DNA of 44,582 nt from Streptomyces hirsutus (GTDB taxonomy: Bacteria; Actinomycetota; Actinomycetes; Streptomycetales; Streptomycetaceae). Shown piece by piece: positions 8,877 to 16,807 of the stretch (the stretch's first letter is position 1; the number at the start of each line of letters is the position of its first letter). The notes under the pieces were generated by a model that was not told the origin of the DNA, ran no database searches, and was given only the letters and a program-made list of their open reading frames with translations. The stretch covers positions 1-44,582 of the forward strand of contig NZ_LIQT01000051.1 of the NCBI RefSeq assembly GCF_001418415.1. The letters run 5' to 3'. Position numbers and translations under genes: made by a program.

Positions 8877-9998
8877 TCAGCGGCGCGACATGTACATGTC
8901 GAGCGCCTTGTGGAGCAGCTTGTTCAGCGGGAAGTCCCACTCGCCGAGGTACTCGGCTGCCTGGCCGCCCGTGCCCACCTTGAACTGGATCAGGCCGAAG
9001 AGGTGGTCGGTCTCGTCCAGCGAGTCCGAGATGCCGCGCAGGTCGTAGACGGTGGCACCGAGTGCGTAGGCGTCGCGCAGCATCCGCCACTGCATCGCGT
9101 TCGAGGGCCGGACCTCACGGCCGATGTTGTCGGACGCGCCGTAGGAGTACCAGACGTGACCGCCGACGATCAGCATCGTCGCCGCCGACAGATTGACGCC
9201 GTTGTGCCGGGCGAAGTACAGCCGCATGCGGTTGGGGTCCTCGGTGTTGAGGGCGGTCCACATGCGCTGGAAGTACGACAGCGGGCGCGGCCGGAAGTGG
9301 TCGCGCGCGGCGGTGATCTCGTACAGCCGCTGCCACTCCTCCAGGTCGTTGTAACCGCCCTGGACGACCTCGACACCGGCCTTCTCGGCCTTCTTGATGT
9401 TGCGGCGCCACAGCTGGTTGAAGTTCTTGTGGACCTCTTCCAGGGAGCGGTTCGCCAGCGGCACCTGGTAGACGTAGCGGGGCTGTACGTCGCCGAAACC
9501 GGCCCCGCCGTCCTCGCCCTGCTGCCATCCCATACGGCGCAGCTTGTCGGCGACCTCGAAGGCGCGGGGCTCGATGAAGTCGGCCTCCAGGTCGCGCAGA
9601 CGCTTCACGTCCGGGTCCTGGATGCCCTTCTTGATGGTCGTCGCCTCCCAGCGCCGGATGATCACCGGGGGGCCCATCTTCACCGAGAACGCGCCCTGCT
9701 GCTTCAGGTGCGCGAGCATCGGCTCGATCCACTCCTGAAGGTTGGGCGCGAACCAGTTGATGACCGGGCCTTCGGGGAGGTAGGCCAGGTAGCGCTTGAT
9801 CTTGGGAAGCTGCCGGTAGAGGACGAGGCCGGCGCCGACGATCTCACCGGTCGGGTCGTCGAACCATCCGAGGTTCTCCGCGCGCCATTCCGCTTTGACG
9901 TCCGACCAGGCTGGGACCTGCATGTGACTCGCCGACGGCAGGCTCTGGAGGTATGCCAGATGCTGCTCTCGGCTGATGGTCCTCAGGGTCAGGCTCAT
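8877..9998 (-). CDS. FemX-like lipid II aminoacyltransferase
   Basis: The 373-residue product belongs to the FemABX family, which attaches the first bridge amino acid (glycine in Streptomyces) from aminoacyl-tRNA to the lipid II stem peptide in the cytoplasm. Two GNAT-like halves are visible. The first has VLYRQLPKIKRYLAYLPEGPV. The second has MRLYFARHNGVNLSAATMLI and then SNAMQWRMLRDAYALGATVYDLRGI, followed by GLIQFKVGTGGQAAEYLGEWDF, the characteristic end of this family. The ATG at 9998 follows GAGGAG by about nine bases. It precedes the racemase-like gene and is probably co-transcribed with it. Family assignment is firm; the exact amino acid added is inferred from the known Gly bridge of the genus. 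Confidence 0.9.
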   Translation of the reverse strand: MSLTLRTISREQHLAYLQSLPSASHMQVPAWSDVKAEWRAENLGWFDDPTGEIVGAGLVLYRQLPKIKRYLAYLPEGPVINWFAPNLQEWIEPMLAHLKQQGAFSVKMGPPVIIRRWEATTIKKGIQDPDVKRLRDLEADFIEPRAFEVADKLRRMGWQQGEDGGAGFGDVQPRYVYQVPLANRSLEEVHKNFNQLWRRNIKKAEKAGVEVVQGGYNDLEEWQRLYEITAARDHFRPRPLSYFQRMWTALNTEDPNRMRLYFARHNGVNLSAATMLIVGGHVWYSYGASDNIGREVRPSNAMQWRMLRDAYALGATVYDLRGISDSLDETDHLFGLIQFKVGTGGQAAEYLGEWDFPLNKLLHKALDMYMSRR

Positions 9999-10103
9999 TC
10001 GGGGCGCTCCTCGGGCTGGTGTGTCCCCATGGGTTCAGGGGCTCCGGCTCTCGCGCGAAGCCTACTGCGCCGTGGGTGCGCCTCGGTTGGGCACAGGGGG
10101 CCT

Positions 10104-10131
10104 GCGCCCCGGCCCGTTACGGCCGGGGCGC
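10104..10131 (-). terminator. Hairpin terminator behind the small membrane gene
   Basis: An 11-bp perfect stem (GCGCCCCGGCC, arms 10104-10114 and 10121-10131) with a six-base loop lies between the small membrane protein stop and the femX-like start. Confidence 0.75.
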
Positions 10132-10161
10132 TCCACGGTATGCGGGAGGAGGGGCCCGGAG

Positions 10162-10476
10162 TCAGTCGAAGAGCCCGCCGAACAGGCCGCCGTTCGCCAT
10201 GCCGAGGAAGAAACCGATCGCCGAGGCGCCCAGCCCCAGGATCAGGCCGAAGCGCTCCCGTGTCGTCTCCGAGATCCACTGGCCGTACGCGCCGGTGAGG
10301 ATGCCCACCAGGCCGGTCCAGGAGCTGAGCAGGTGCAGATGCTGGAACATCGCGGTGACAAGGGACGTGACCCCCAGCACCAGGGTTACCGCGAGCAGGG
10401 CGGCCTGGACTGGGTGGGGCTTGCCGTCCGTGGCGAAAAGGCCTCCGGCGGTATTGGGTCGCGTTGCCTGTGCCAT
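10162..10476 (-). CDS. Small four-helix membrane protein, function unknown
   Basis: The 104-residue protein has a short polar start (MAQATRPNTAGGLFATDGKPH) and then three or four hydrophobic segments: AALLAVTLVLGVTSLVTAMF, SWTGLVGILTGAYGQWI and FGLILGLGASAIGFFLGMANGG. ATG 10476 is chosen because AGGAGGTGCCC immediately precedes it; the longer frame from 10518 lacks such a site. It is divergent from rpsF with a 317-base gap. I know small hypothetical membrane proteins occupy this position in other Streptomyces, but no function is established to my knowledge. Confidence 0.8.
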   Translation of the reverse strand: MAQATRPNTAGGLFATDGKPHPVQAALLAVTLVLGVTSLVTAMFQHLHLLSSWTGLVGILTGAYGQWISETTRERFGLILGLGASAIGFFLGMANGGLFGGLFD

Positions 10477-10793
10477 GGGCACCTCCTGCGAAAGGCGGCG
10501 CATCGTAGCGCCGTACACACCCGATGTGTACAGACTGACGGGCTTCCGGACCGGATTTCAACCGGAAGCCGCTGTGCGGGTACTCTGTACCGTCTGCACC
10601 GGTGTCTGTTCGGACAGATCCAGTCACGTTCAGGACAGGGCCATGGGTCCGTCCCGGCCGGCCTGGAGAAACCGTCACCCGACCTCATTGTCAGTGGCGG
10701 CTGCTCTACTGACAGGCATCGTTGCGCAACGCATCACGACCCTCCTGCCACGGAACGACCGTGGCCGCTGAGTCCAAAGGAGGTGGGTTCCAC
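10477..10793 (+). promoter_or_regulatory. Promoter and leader region of the rpsF operon
   Basis: This 317-base gap separates the divergent small membrane gene and rpsF. Close to rpsF are two small hairpins: TGTCAGT/ACTGACA (10689-10695 with 10708-10714) and GCCACGG/CCGTGGC (10747-10753 with 10759-10765). The second ends 11 bases before the AAAGGAGGT ribosome site at 10776-10784. They could belong to an autoregulatory S6:S18 leader, but I cannot show the conserved features of that motif. Confidence 0.4.
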
Positions 10794-11084
10794 ATGCGTC
10801 ACTACGAGGTGATGGTCATCCTCGACCCCGATCTCGAGGAGCGCGCTGTCTCCCCGCTGATCGAGAACTTCCTTTCTGTCGTCCGGGATGGCGGCGGAAA
10901 GGTCGAGAAGATCGATACCTGGGGGCGTCGTCGTCTCTCGTACGAGATCAAGAAGAAGCCCGAGGGCATCTACTCGGTCATCGATCTGCAGGCCGAGCCT
11001 GCGGTCGTCAAGGAGCTCGACCGCCAGATGAACCTGAACGAGTCGGTCCTCCGGACCAAGGTCCTCCGCCCCGAGAACCACTGA
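10794..11084 (+). CDS. rpsF: 30S ribosomal protein S6
   Basis: The 96-residue protein starts [19 protein letters not shown] and contains [21 protein letters not shown] and the C-terminal [17 protein letters not shown], which are hallmarks of S6. It sits on the platform of the small subunit and pairs with S18. The ATG at 10794 has a near-perfect AAAGGAGGT nine bases upstream; the longer frame from 10722 is spurious. It heads the usual rpsF-ssb-rpsR-rplI operon. Confidence 0.97.
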   Translation: MRHYEVMVILDPDLEERAVSPLIENFLSVVRDGGGKVEKIDTWGRRRLSYEIKKKPEGIYSVIDLQAEPAVVKELDRQMNLNESVLRTKVLRPENH

Positions 11085-11161
11085 GCCCTTCCGCTCAGCT
11101 GGTCCCGGGATCCGAGTAGCAGTACAAGCAGCCAGCAGCAAACCCGCCGAGAGGTTCCCCC

Positions 11162-11755
11162 ATGGCAGGCGAGACCGTCATCACGGTCGTCGGCAACCTT
11201 GTCGATGACCCCGAGCTGCGCTTCACCCCGTCCGGTGCGGCCGTCGCGAAGTTCCGTGTCGCGTCGACTCCCCGCACCTTCGACCGCCAGACGAACGAGT
11301 GGAAGGACGGCGAGAGCCTGTTCCTGACCTGCTCGGTCTGGCGCCAGGCGGCGGAGAACGTCGCCGAGTCGCTCCAGCGAGGCATGCGCGTCGTCGTGCA
11401 GGGCCGGCTGAAGCAGCGGTCCTACGAGGACCGTGAGGGCGTCAAGCGCACGGTCTACGAACTGGACGTCGAAGAAGTCGGCGCCAGTCTGCGCAACGCC
11501 ACGGCCAAGGTCACCAAGACCACCGGCCGCGGTGGCCAGGGTGGTTACAGCGGTGGCGGCAACCAGGGTGGTGGCAGCTGGGGCGGAGGCTCCGGCGGCG
11601 GCCAGCAGGGTGGCGGCGCTCCGGCCGACGACCCCTGGGCATCCGGCGCTCCCGCCGGCGGCCAGCAGGGTGGCGGCGGCCAGAGCGGCGGCGGCTGGGG
11701 CGGAGGCTCCGGCAGCGGCGGTGGCGGCGGCTACTCGGACGAGCCCCCCTTCTAG
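11162..11755 (+). CDS. ssb: Single-stranded DNA-binding protein
   Basis: This 197-residue SSB protects single-stranded DNA during replication and repair and recruits partner proteins through its C-terminal tip. Residues 1-110 form the OB fold ([20 protein letters not shown], then [25 protein letters not shown]). The remainder is a Gly-rich disordered linker with repeats of the type [17 protein letters not shown], ending in the acidic tip DEPPF. Its place between rpsF and rpsR is conserved in actinobacteria. Two imperfect copies of the Gly/Gln-rich block in the linker suggest internal duplication. Confidence 0.97.
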   Translation: MAGETVITVVGNLVDDPELRFTPSGAAVAKFRVASTPRTFDRQTNEWKDGESLFLTCSVWRQAAENVAESLQRGMRVVVQGRLKQRSYEDREGVKRTVYELDVEEVGASLRNATAKVTKTTGRGGQGGYSGGGNQGGGSWGGGSGGGQQGGGAPADDPWASGAPAGGQQGGGGQSGGGWGGGSGSGGGGGYSDEPPF

Positions 11756-11797
11756 GCGGGGCCGCACCACACTTCTTGATCACACAGGAGATACATC

Positions 11798-12034
11798 ATG
11801 GCGAAGCCGCCTGTGCGCAAGCCGAAGAAGAAGGTCTGCGCATTCTGCAAGGACAAGGTCACGTACGTGGACTACAAGGACACGAACATGCTGCGGAAGT
11901 TCATTTCCGACCGCGGCAAGATCCGTGCCCGTCGCGTGACCGGTAACTGCACCCAGCACCAGCGCGACGTCGCCACGGCTGTCAAGAACAGCCGTGAGAT
12001 GGCGCTGCTGCCCTACACCTCCACCGCGCGATAA
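11798..12034 (+). CDS. rpsR: 30S ribosomal protein S18, zinc-binding (C+) form
   Basis: The 78-residue protein has the S18 core [20 protein letters not shown] and [20 protein letters not shown]14-x2-C17 and C51-x2-H54 can bind zinc, so this is the zinc-containing C+ paralogue. Streptomyces often carries a second, zinc-free copy elsewhere under Zur control. CACAGGAG precedes the ATG. It is followed after 18 bases by rplI. Confidence 0.96.
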   Translation: MAKPPVRKPKKKVCAFCKDKVTYVDYKDTNMLRKFISDRGKIRARRVTGNCTQHQRDVATAVKNSREMALLPYTSTAR

Positions 12035-12052
12035 GGGAAGGGTGACCGAATC

Positions 12053-12499
12053 ATGAAGATCATCCTCACCCACGAGGTCTCCGGCCTCGGTGCCGCGGGC
12101 GACGTCGTCGACGTCAAGGACGGTTACGCTCGCAACTACCTGGTTCCGCGGAAGCTCGCGATCCGCTGGACCAAGGGTGGCGAGAAGGACGTCGAGCAGA
12201 TTCGTCGCGCTCGCAAGATCCACGAGATCCAGACCATCGAGCAGGCCAACCAGGTGAAGGCCCAGCTCGAGGGCGTCAAGGTCCGCCTCGCGGTTCGCTC
12301 CGGCAACGCCGGTCGTCTCTTCGGTTCTGTCACGCCGGCCGACATCGCTTCCGCGATCAAGGCCGCCGGCGGTCCCCAGGTCGACAAGCGTCGCATCGAG
12401 CTCGGCGCGCCGATCAAGACCCTCGGCGCCCACGAGACGTTCGTGCGTCTGCACCCCGAGGTTGCCGCCAAGGTCGACCTCGAGGTTGTCTCGGAGTAA
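12053..12499 (+). CDS. rplI: 50S ribosomal protein L9
   Basis: The 148-residue protein has the conserved N-terminal domain [21 protein letters not shown] followed by [16 protein letters not shown], a long connecting helix, and a C-terminal domain with [15 protein letters not shown] and [13 protein letters not shown]. It binds 23S rRNA at the base of the L1 stalk. It closes the ribosomal operon and is followed directly by a strong terminator. Confidence 0.97.
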   Translation: MKIILTHEVSGLGAAGDVVDVKDGYARNYLVPRKLAIRWTKGGEKDVEQIRRARKIHEIQTIEQANQVKAQLEGVKVRLAVRSGNAGRLFGSVTPADIASAIKAAGGPQVDKRRIELGAPIKTLGAHETFVRLHPEVAAKVDLEVVSE

Positions 12500-12519
12500 G
12501 TGCTGCTCGTTGTAGCAGT

Positions 12520-12556
12520 GGGATGGGGCCGCACCTTTCAGGTGCGGCCCCATCCC
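12520..12556 (+). terminator. Terminator of the rpsF-ssb-rpsR-rplI operon
   Basis: A perfect 17-bp stem (arms 12520-12536 and 12540-12556, beginning GGGATGGGGCC) with loop TTC starts 21 bases after the rplI stop. It also lies at the end of the convergent MATE gene. Confidence 0.9.
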
Positions 12557-12557
12557 C

Positions 12558-12571
12558 GTTTCACGTGAAAC
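12558..12571. promoter_or_regulatory. parS: parS site (ParB-binding)
   Basis: A perfect GTTTCACGTGAAAC begins two bases after the rplI terminator, between convergent genes. Confidence 0.92.
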
Positions 12572-12576
12572 GCGTG

Positions 12577-12590
12577 GCTTCACGCGAAAC
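12577..12590. promoter_or_regulatory. Degenerate parS next to the perfect one
   Basis: GCTTCACGCGAAAC differs from parS at two positions (C for T at positions 2 and 9) and starts six bases after the perfect site, in the same orientation. It overlaps the gap in front of the MATE stop codon. It may be a weak second ParB contact or a decayed copy. Confidence 0.5.
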
Positions 12591-12592
12591 GG

Positions 12593-13930
12593 TCAGCGTG
12601 CGGCGCCGGTGACGAGCCAGCGGCCCGATCGGGTACGGAACCACAAGGTCAGCAGCCGAACGGTCATCATGAGCGTCATCGTCCCCCACAGCGCGGTGAG
12701 CCCACCTCCGAACGCCGGGACCAGCAGGGCGAACGGAGTGAAGACCGCCAGAGTGACCAGCATCGCCCACGCCAGGTACGGCCCGTCGCCCGCACCCATC
12801 AGTACCCCGTCCAGCACGAAGACGATGCCGGAGATCGGTTGGGACAGCGCGACGATCATCAGAGCCGGCAGTGCCGTGTCCGTGACCGTGGAATCGCTGG
12901 TGAACAGGGGCAGGAAGACCGGCCGGGCGAGCACCACGACCACGCCGAGGACGGCCCCGACCCCGAAACCCCACTCCACCATGCGGCGGCACACCTGGCG
13001 GGCCCCCTGGGCGTCTCCGGCTCCCAGGTAGCGGCCGATGATGGCCTGCCCGGCGATCGCGATGGCGTCCAGCGCGAAGGCGAGCAGGCTCCACAGGGAG
13101 AGGATGATCTGGTGAGCCGCGATGTCGGAATCGCCGAGTCGGGCGGCGACGGCGGTGGTGATCATCAGAATGGCTCTGAGCGAGAGGGTCCGTACCAGCA
13201 AGGGCACACCGGCCTGGGCAGAAGCTCTGATCCCCGCGAGGTCCGGGCGTAGTGAGGCGCCGTGTTTGCGCGCGCCCTTCAGTACCACGACCAGATAGAC
13301 GGCAGCCATGCCCCACTGGGCGATGACCGTGCCCCAGGCGGAGCCCGCGATACCGAAACCGGCGCCGTAGACCAGCGCGACATTGAGAACGCCGTTGGCG
13401 GCGAAGCCGCCGACGGCGACGTAGAGAGGGGTCCTGGTGTCCTGCAGCCCGCGCAGGACACCGGTCGCGGCGAGCACGATCAGCATGGCTGGTATGCCGA
13501 GTGAGGAAATACGCAGATAGGTGATCGCGTAGGGGGACGCGGTGTCCGAGGCGCCGAACAGATCCACGAGGGCGGGTGCCGTGGGCAGCACCACGGCGAC
13601 GACGCCGGCCCCGAGGAGCAGGGCGAGCCAGATTCCGTCCATGCCCTGGCGGATGGCTGAGGGGAGGTCGCCGGCACCGACTCGCCGGGCGACAGCGGCC
13701 GTGGTGGCGTAGGCGAGAAAGACGAAGACACTGACGGCGGTCATCAGGAGGGCCGAGGCGATGCCGAGTCCGGCGAGCTGTGCTGTGCCGAGATGACCGA
13801 CGATGGCGCTGTCTGCCATGACGAAGAGGGGTTCGGCGACGAGGGCGCCGAATGCCGGTACGGCCAGCATGACGATCTCGCGGTCGTGCTGCCGTCGGAC
13901 GGCTCGAGGGCGCGCGGGGGCCTGTGTCAT
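12593..13930 (-). CDS. MATE-family efflux transporter (DinF-like)
   Basis: The 445-residue product has about twelve hydrophobic segments in two similar halves, with EIVMLAVPAFGALVAEPLF at the start and DSAIVGHLGTAQLAGLGIAS after it, the typical MATE beginning. GIAGSAWGTVIAQWGMAA in the middle and LDGVLMGAGDGPYLAWAM near the second half fit DinF-type cation-coupled drug and metabolite exporters. I start it at the ATG at 13930 (MTQAPARPRAV); an in-frame ATG at 13975 is possible but has no ribosome site either, so a leaderless transcript is conceivable. It converges on rplI and diverges from dnaB. Substrate unknown. Confidence 0.88.
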   Translation of the reverse strand: MTQAPARPRAVRRQHDREIVMLAVPAFGALVAEPLFVMADSAIVGHLGTAQLAGLGIASALLMTAVSVFVFLAYATTAAVARRVGAGDLPSAIRQGMDGIWLALLLGAGVVAVVLPTAPALVDLFGASDTASPYAITYLRISSLGIPAMLIVLAATGVLRGLQDTRTPLYVAVGGFAANGVLNVALVYGAGFGIAGSAWGTVIAQWGMAAVYLVVVLKGARKHGASLRPDLAGIRASAQAGVPLLVRTLSLRAILMITTAVAARLGDSDIAAHQIILSLWSLLAFALDAIAIAGQAIIGRYLGAGDAQGARQVCRRMVEWGFGVGAVLGVVVVLARPVFLPLFTSDSTVTDTALPALMIVALSQPISGIVFVLDGVLMGAGDGPYLAWAMLVTLAVFTPFALLVPAFGGGLTALWGTMTLMMTVRLLTLWFRTRSGRWLVTGAAR

Positions 13931-14387
13931 GTGCACCAATCTAATCGTCCACAGGTAAGAGATGCAATGCTCCATAGACCCTTACGTCATGGCGCAGGGT
14001 GTGTGCTTGCATACAGCACTTGAGGGGATCTTGGCCGGAGAGGGAATTTTTTTGTTCTGCACAGGCGGTGGATGATGAAGTACCAGGTCAGGGCCCTTCT
14101 TGCGAGTCAACTCGGGTCTTGTTCACAGGCCTGTCCACCGGGTCGTGCACAGGTTTGGCGGACTTCTCCACAGCATTGGGCCGGTCGTCCACATGCCCTG
14201 TGGATAACCAGATTGGCTGACGGTGCAGACAGGCCTACGGTGGTCCGGCGCCCGCTCCGTCTGCCGGTTTCCAAAAAGTCATAAAACCGGCGCGCGACAA
14301 CCGGAGTCGGGCGTCCTATTTGTCAGTGCCGTGCCGTAGAAAGAGGGCACGGCGAGGTCCGCTCGGCGGACGGGAGGAGGTGGCTCG
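13931..14387. promoter_or_regulatory. Divergent MATE/dnaB control region
   Basis: These 457 bases hold no credible gene. They are notable for repeated TCCACA words described under the DnaA-box cluster. A run of AT-rich sequence (GGGAATTTTTTTGTTC near 14040-14056) is unusual for this genome and could be part of a promoter or unwinding-prone stretch. The dnaB ribosome site GGGAGGAGG is at 14372-14380. Confidence 0.5.
13945..14207. promoter_or_regulatory. Cluster of DnaA-box-like sequences upstream of dnaB
   Basis: Four 9-mers match the Streptomyces DnaA-box pattern YYVTCCACA: TCGTCCACA at 13945-13953, TTCTCCACA at 14164-14172, TCGTCCACA at 14185-14193, and TTATCCACA on the minus strand at 14199-14207. 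Three near matches (TTGTTCACA 14119-14127, CTGTCCACC 14131-14139, TCGTGCACA 14143-14151) fall between them. Six of the seven lie within 90 bases. DnaA binding here is inferred. Confidence 0.6.
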
Positions 14388-15866
14388 GTGAGCATTTCCG
14401 AGCCCTTGGACGACCCGTGGGCCGACAGTGGACCCAGTGATCGTCTGCCAGCCTCCCGACGTCGTGAGGACGGAGGCCGAGGCCGTGACGAGCAGCACGA
14501 CCGCGGCCGGGACTCCGGCGGATGGGACGGCACGGGCTCCACGTTCGAACGGGTGCCGCCGCAGGACCTCGAGGCCGAGCAGTCCGTTCTGGGCGGCATG
14601 CTGCTGTCCAAGGACGCCATCGCCGATGTCGTGGAGATCCTCAAGGGCCACGACTTCTACAAGCCGGCTCACGAAACCGTCTACACAGCCATTCTCGACA
14701 TCTACGCGAAGGGCGAGCCGGCCGACCCCATCACGATCGCCGCGGAACTGACCAAGCGCGGTGAGATCAACAAGGTCGGCGGTGCCTCGTATCTGCACAC
14801 CCTCGTCCAGACGGTGCCCACGGCGGCCAACGCGGCGTACTACGCGGAGATCGTGCACGAGCGCGCCGTGCTGCGCCGCCTGGTCGAGGCCGGTACCCGC
14901 ATCACACAGATGGGGTACGCGGCCGACGACGACGTCGACGAGATCGTCAACCGGGCGCAGGCCGAGATCTACGCCGTCACGGAACAGCGCACCAGTGAGG
15001 ACTACCTCCCGCTCGGCGACATCATGGAGGGCGCGCTCGACGAGATCGAGGCGATCGGCTCCCGCAGCGGCGAGATGACCGGTGTGCCCACGGGGTTCAC
15101 GGACTTCGACTCGCTCACCAACGGGCTGCACCCCGGGCAGATGATCGTCATCGCCGCGCGTCCCGCGATGGGCAAGTCCACGCTCGCGCTGGACTTCGCC
15201 CGTGCCGCGTCCATCAAGCACAACCTGCCGAGTGTGGTCTTCTCGCTCGAGATGGGGCGCAACGAGATCGCGATGCGCCTGCTGTCCGCCGAGGCCCGGG
15301 TCGCCCTCCACCACATGCGGTCCGGCACGATGACCGACGAGGACTGGACCCGCCTGGCGCGCCGGATGCCGGACGTGTCGGCGGCCCCGCTCTACATCGA
15401 CGACTCCCCGAACCTGTCGATGATGGAAATCCGTGCCAAGTGCCGTCGGCTGAAACAGCGCAACGACCTGCGGCTGGTCGTCATCGACTACCTCCAGTTG
15501 ATGCAGTCCGGCGGTTCCAAGCGGGCGGAGAGCCGTCAGCAGGAGGTCTCGGACATGTCCCGTAACCTCAAGCTGCTCGCCAAGGAACTGGAGTTGCCGG
15601 TCATCGCGCTCTCCCAGCTCAACCGTGGCCCCGAGCAGCGCACCGACAAGAAGCCGATGGTCTCCGACCTGCGTGAGTCGGGTTCCATCGAGCAGGACGC
15701 CGACATGGTCATCCTGCTGCACCGTGAGGACGCGTACGAGAAGGAGTCCCCGCGCGCGGGCGAGGCCGACCTGATCGTGGCCAAGCACCGAAACGGCCCG
15801 ACGGCGACCATCACGGTCGCCTTCCAGGGCCACTACTCCCGTTTCGTGGACATGGCGCAGACCTGA
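14388..15866 (+). CDS. dnaB: Replicative DNA helicase DnaB
   Basis: This 492-residue hexameric helicase unwinds DNA at the replication fork. After a charged N-terminal extension, the DnaB N-domain begins near residue 53 (ERVPPQDLEAEQSVLGGMLL). The RecA-like ATPase has Walker A RPAMGKST (G262-K263-S264), LRLVVIDYLQLM as Walker B, and ALSQLNRGPEQR and SGSIEQDADMVILLHR further on. The frame is uninterrupted, so no intein is present. The start is GTG 14388 with GGGAGGAGG seven bases upstream. The last codons (HYSRFVDMAQT) are highly conserved in the genus and are the likely recognition sequence for the transposon inserted six bases after the stop. The insertion leaves the gene intact but replaces its normal 3' flank. 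Confidence 0.97.
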   Translation: MSISEPLDDPWADSGPSDRLPASRRREDGGRGRDEQHDRGRDSGGWDGTGSTFERVPPQDLEAEQSVLGGMLLSKDAIADVVEILKGHDFYKPAHETVYTAILDIYAKGEPADPITIAAELTKRGEINKVGGASYLHTLVQTVPTAANAAYYAEIVHERAVLRRLVEAGTRITQMGYAADDDVDEIVNRAQAEIYAVTEQRTSEDYLPLGDIMEGALDEIEAIGSRSGEMTGVPTGFTDFDSLTNGLHPGQMIVIAARPAMGKSTLALDFARAASIKHNLPSVVFSLEMGRNEIAMRLLSAEARVALHHMRSGTMTDEDWTRLARRMPDVSAAPLYIDDSPNLSMMEIRAKCRRLKQRNDLRLVVIDYLQLMQSGGSKRAESRQQEVSDMSRNLKLLAKELELPVIALSQLNRGPEQRTDKKPMVSDLRESGSIEQDADMVILLHREDAYEKESPRAGEADLIVAKHRNGPTATITVAFQGHYSRFVDMAQT

Positions 15867-15871
15867 CCGGT

Positions 15872-15876
15872 TCCCT
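15872..15876. repeat. 5-bp target site duplication, dnaB side
   Basis: TCCCT directly abuts the first base of the transposon end. It is identical to 27288-27292 on the other side. Tn7-family transposition creates 5-bp duplications. Confidence 0.9.
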
Positions 15877-15960
15877 TGTAGGGCCTCATTTTCCGTGTCG
15901 GAATCTCACGGTCGATGTCGGATGGATGTCGGATACGACATCGCTGTGAGACCGTCCAGG
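15877..15960. repeat. Transposon right end with overlapping TnsB-type sites
   Basis: Site 1 is the terminal 23-mer (15877-15899). Site 2 (15896-15919, TGTCGGAATCTCAC...GATGTC) overlaps it by four bases and shares TGTnGG, CTCAC and CG-TGTC. A 10-bp unit GATGTCGGAT is then repeated at 15914-15923 and 15925-15934. A third site in the opposite orientation (GACATCGCTGTGAGA, 15937-15951) forms an inverted repeat with site 2. Closely packed sites are typical of Tn7 right ends. The repeat assignment is from direct comparison; protein binding is inferred. Confidence 0.75.
15904..15951 (+). other. Inverted repeat between dnaB and tnsA
   Basis: TCTCACGGTCGATGTC (15904-15919) is nearly the reverse complement of GACATCGCTGTGAGA (15937-15951), with one bulged base and one or two mismatches, around a 17-base spacer. 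In RNA it can form a long hairpin in front of tnsA. It could slow read-through from dnaB into the transposase operon, or act as a TnsB operator. Confidence 0.5.
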
Positions 15961-16090
15961 CTCTTGAGGCTGAATTCGCTCAAACGTGTGGACGTTCCAA
16001 GCTCTCTTGGTGAACGTACCGCCGTACGGCCCAGGCTGTCACCGACTGCTTGATCGCATCGAACCTGATGCTGCGGGAGTGGGGGTGCTT

Positions 16091-16807
16091 GTGCCAGTTG
16101 AGTCGGCAATGGTGTGTTTCCGTACATCGGGCCGGGAGTTCGAAGACGAGCCATGGGAGAGCGTCAGCAGCGCGACGTTGGCGACAGCGTCTCCATGGCG
16201 GACATTCCGGTGGTACGACGGCCAGAAGCACTACTCGGGCACCTACTGGTCGTCGACCATGTGTGACCACGTGATCTACGAGTCGCGGCTTGAACTTGCT
16301 CGACTGTTGTTTGACGACTTCGACCCATCCGTACGCCGCATCCTTGCCCAGCCCTTCCTGCTGAAAGCCGAGGTGGAAGGCAAGGTTCGCAAACACATCC
16401 CGGACTACCTGCTGATCAGCGAGGACGGTCCGGTCGTGGTCGACGTCAAGCCGAGGCACCGGGTGGCCAAGCCAGAGGTGGCGTTCACTTTCGACTGGAC
16501 GCGGCGGTTGGTGGAGACACGCGGATGGCGATACGTCGTGTGGAGCGAACCTGCGCCTGCGGAACTCGAGAACCTTCGGTTCCTCGCCGGGTACCGACGT
16601 GACTGGCTTTTCGATGGTCTCCTGCTCGACGAACTTCGAGCGATGGGGCTGGATTGCCGGACACTTGGCGAACTCGATGACGCACTCACCGGACGGGAAC
16701 CGGAGGAGGTCCGTGCTGGGGTCCTTCACCTTCTCTGGCGTGGTGAGCTGGTCACCGACTTGACTACCCCGCTCAGCGGTCATCACGTTCTGAAGGCTTC
16801 GAAGTGA
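16091..16807 (+). CDS. tnsA: TnsA-like transposon endonuclease
   Basis: TnsA cuts the 5' strands at the transposon ends, allowing cut-and-paste movement together with TnsB. The frame shows the restriction-endonuclease-like core: ESRLELARLLF with the catalytic Glu (E68 from this start), AQPFLLKAEVEGKVRKHIPD with D105, and VVVDVKPRHR with K120 of the xVK motif. A smaller C-terminal domain follows. The start is uncertain. GTG at 16091 or 16085 lies behind GGGAG (16075-16079); ATG 16109 has no ribosome site; and ATG 15986 would extend into the transposon end. The product is about 238 residues, compared with 273 for E. coli TnsA. Its stop overlaps the tnsB start by four bases (GTGA), so translation is coupled. 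Presence of TnsA argues for excision rather than copy-in transposition. Confidence 0.9.
   Translation: MPVESAMVCFRTSGREFEDEPWESVSSATLATASPWRTFRWYDGQKHYSGTYWSSTMCDHVIYESRLELARLLFDDFDPSVRRILAQPFLLKAEVEGKVRKHIPDYLLISEDGPVVVDVKPRHRVAKPEVAFTFDWTRRLVETRGWRYVVWSEPAPAELENLRFLAGYRRDWLFDGLLLDELRAMGLDCRTLGELDDALTGREPEEVRAGVLHLLWRGELVTDLTTPLSGHHVLKASK

Noticed and set aside
14388-15866. Intein in dnaB
   Set aside because: The helicase motifs are continuous and the length is normal, so there is no insertion.
15896-15900. TGTCGG at 15896 as the outer edge of the transposon
   Set aside because: It resembles the other end, but the bases before it (TTCCG) do not match the far flank. Starting at 15877 gives a better 19/23 end match and an exact TCCCT duplication.
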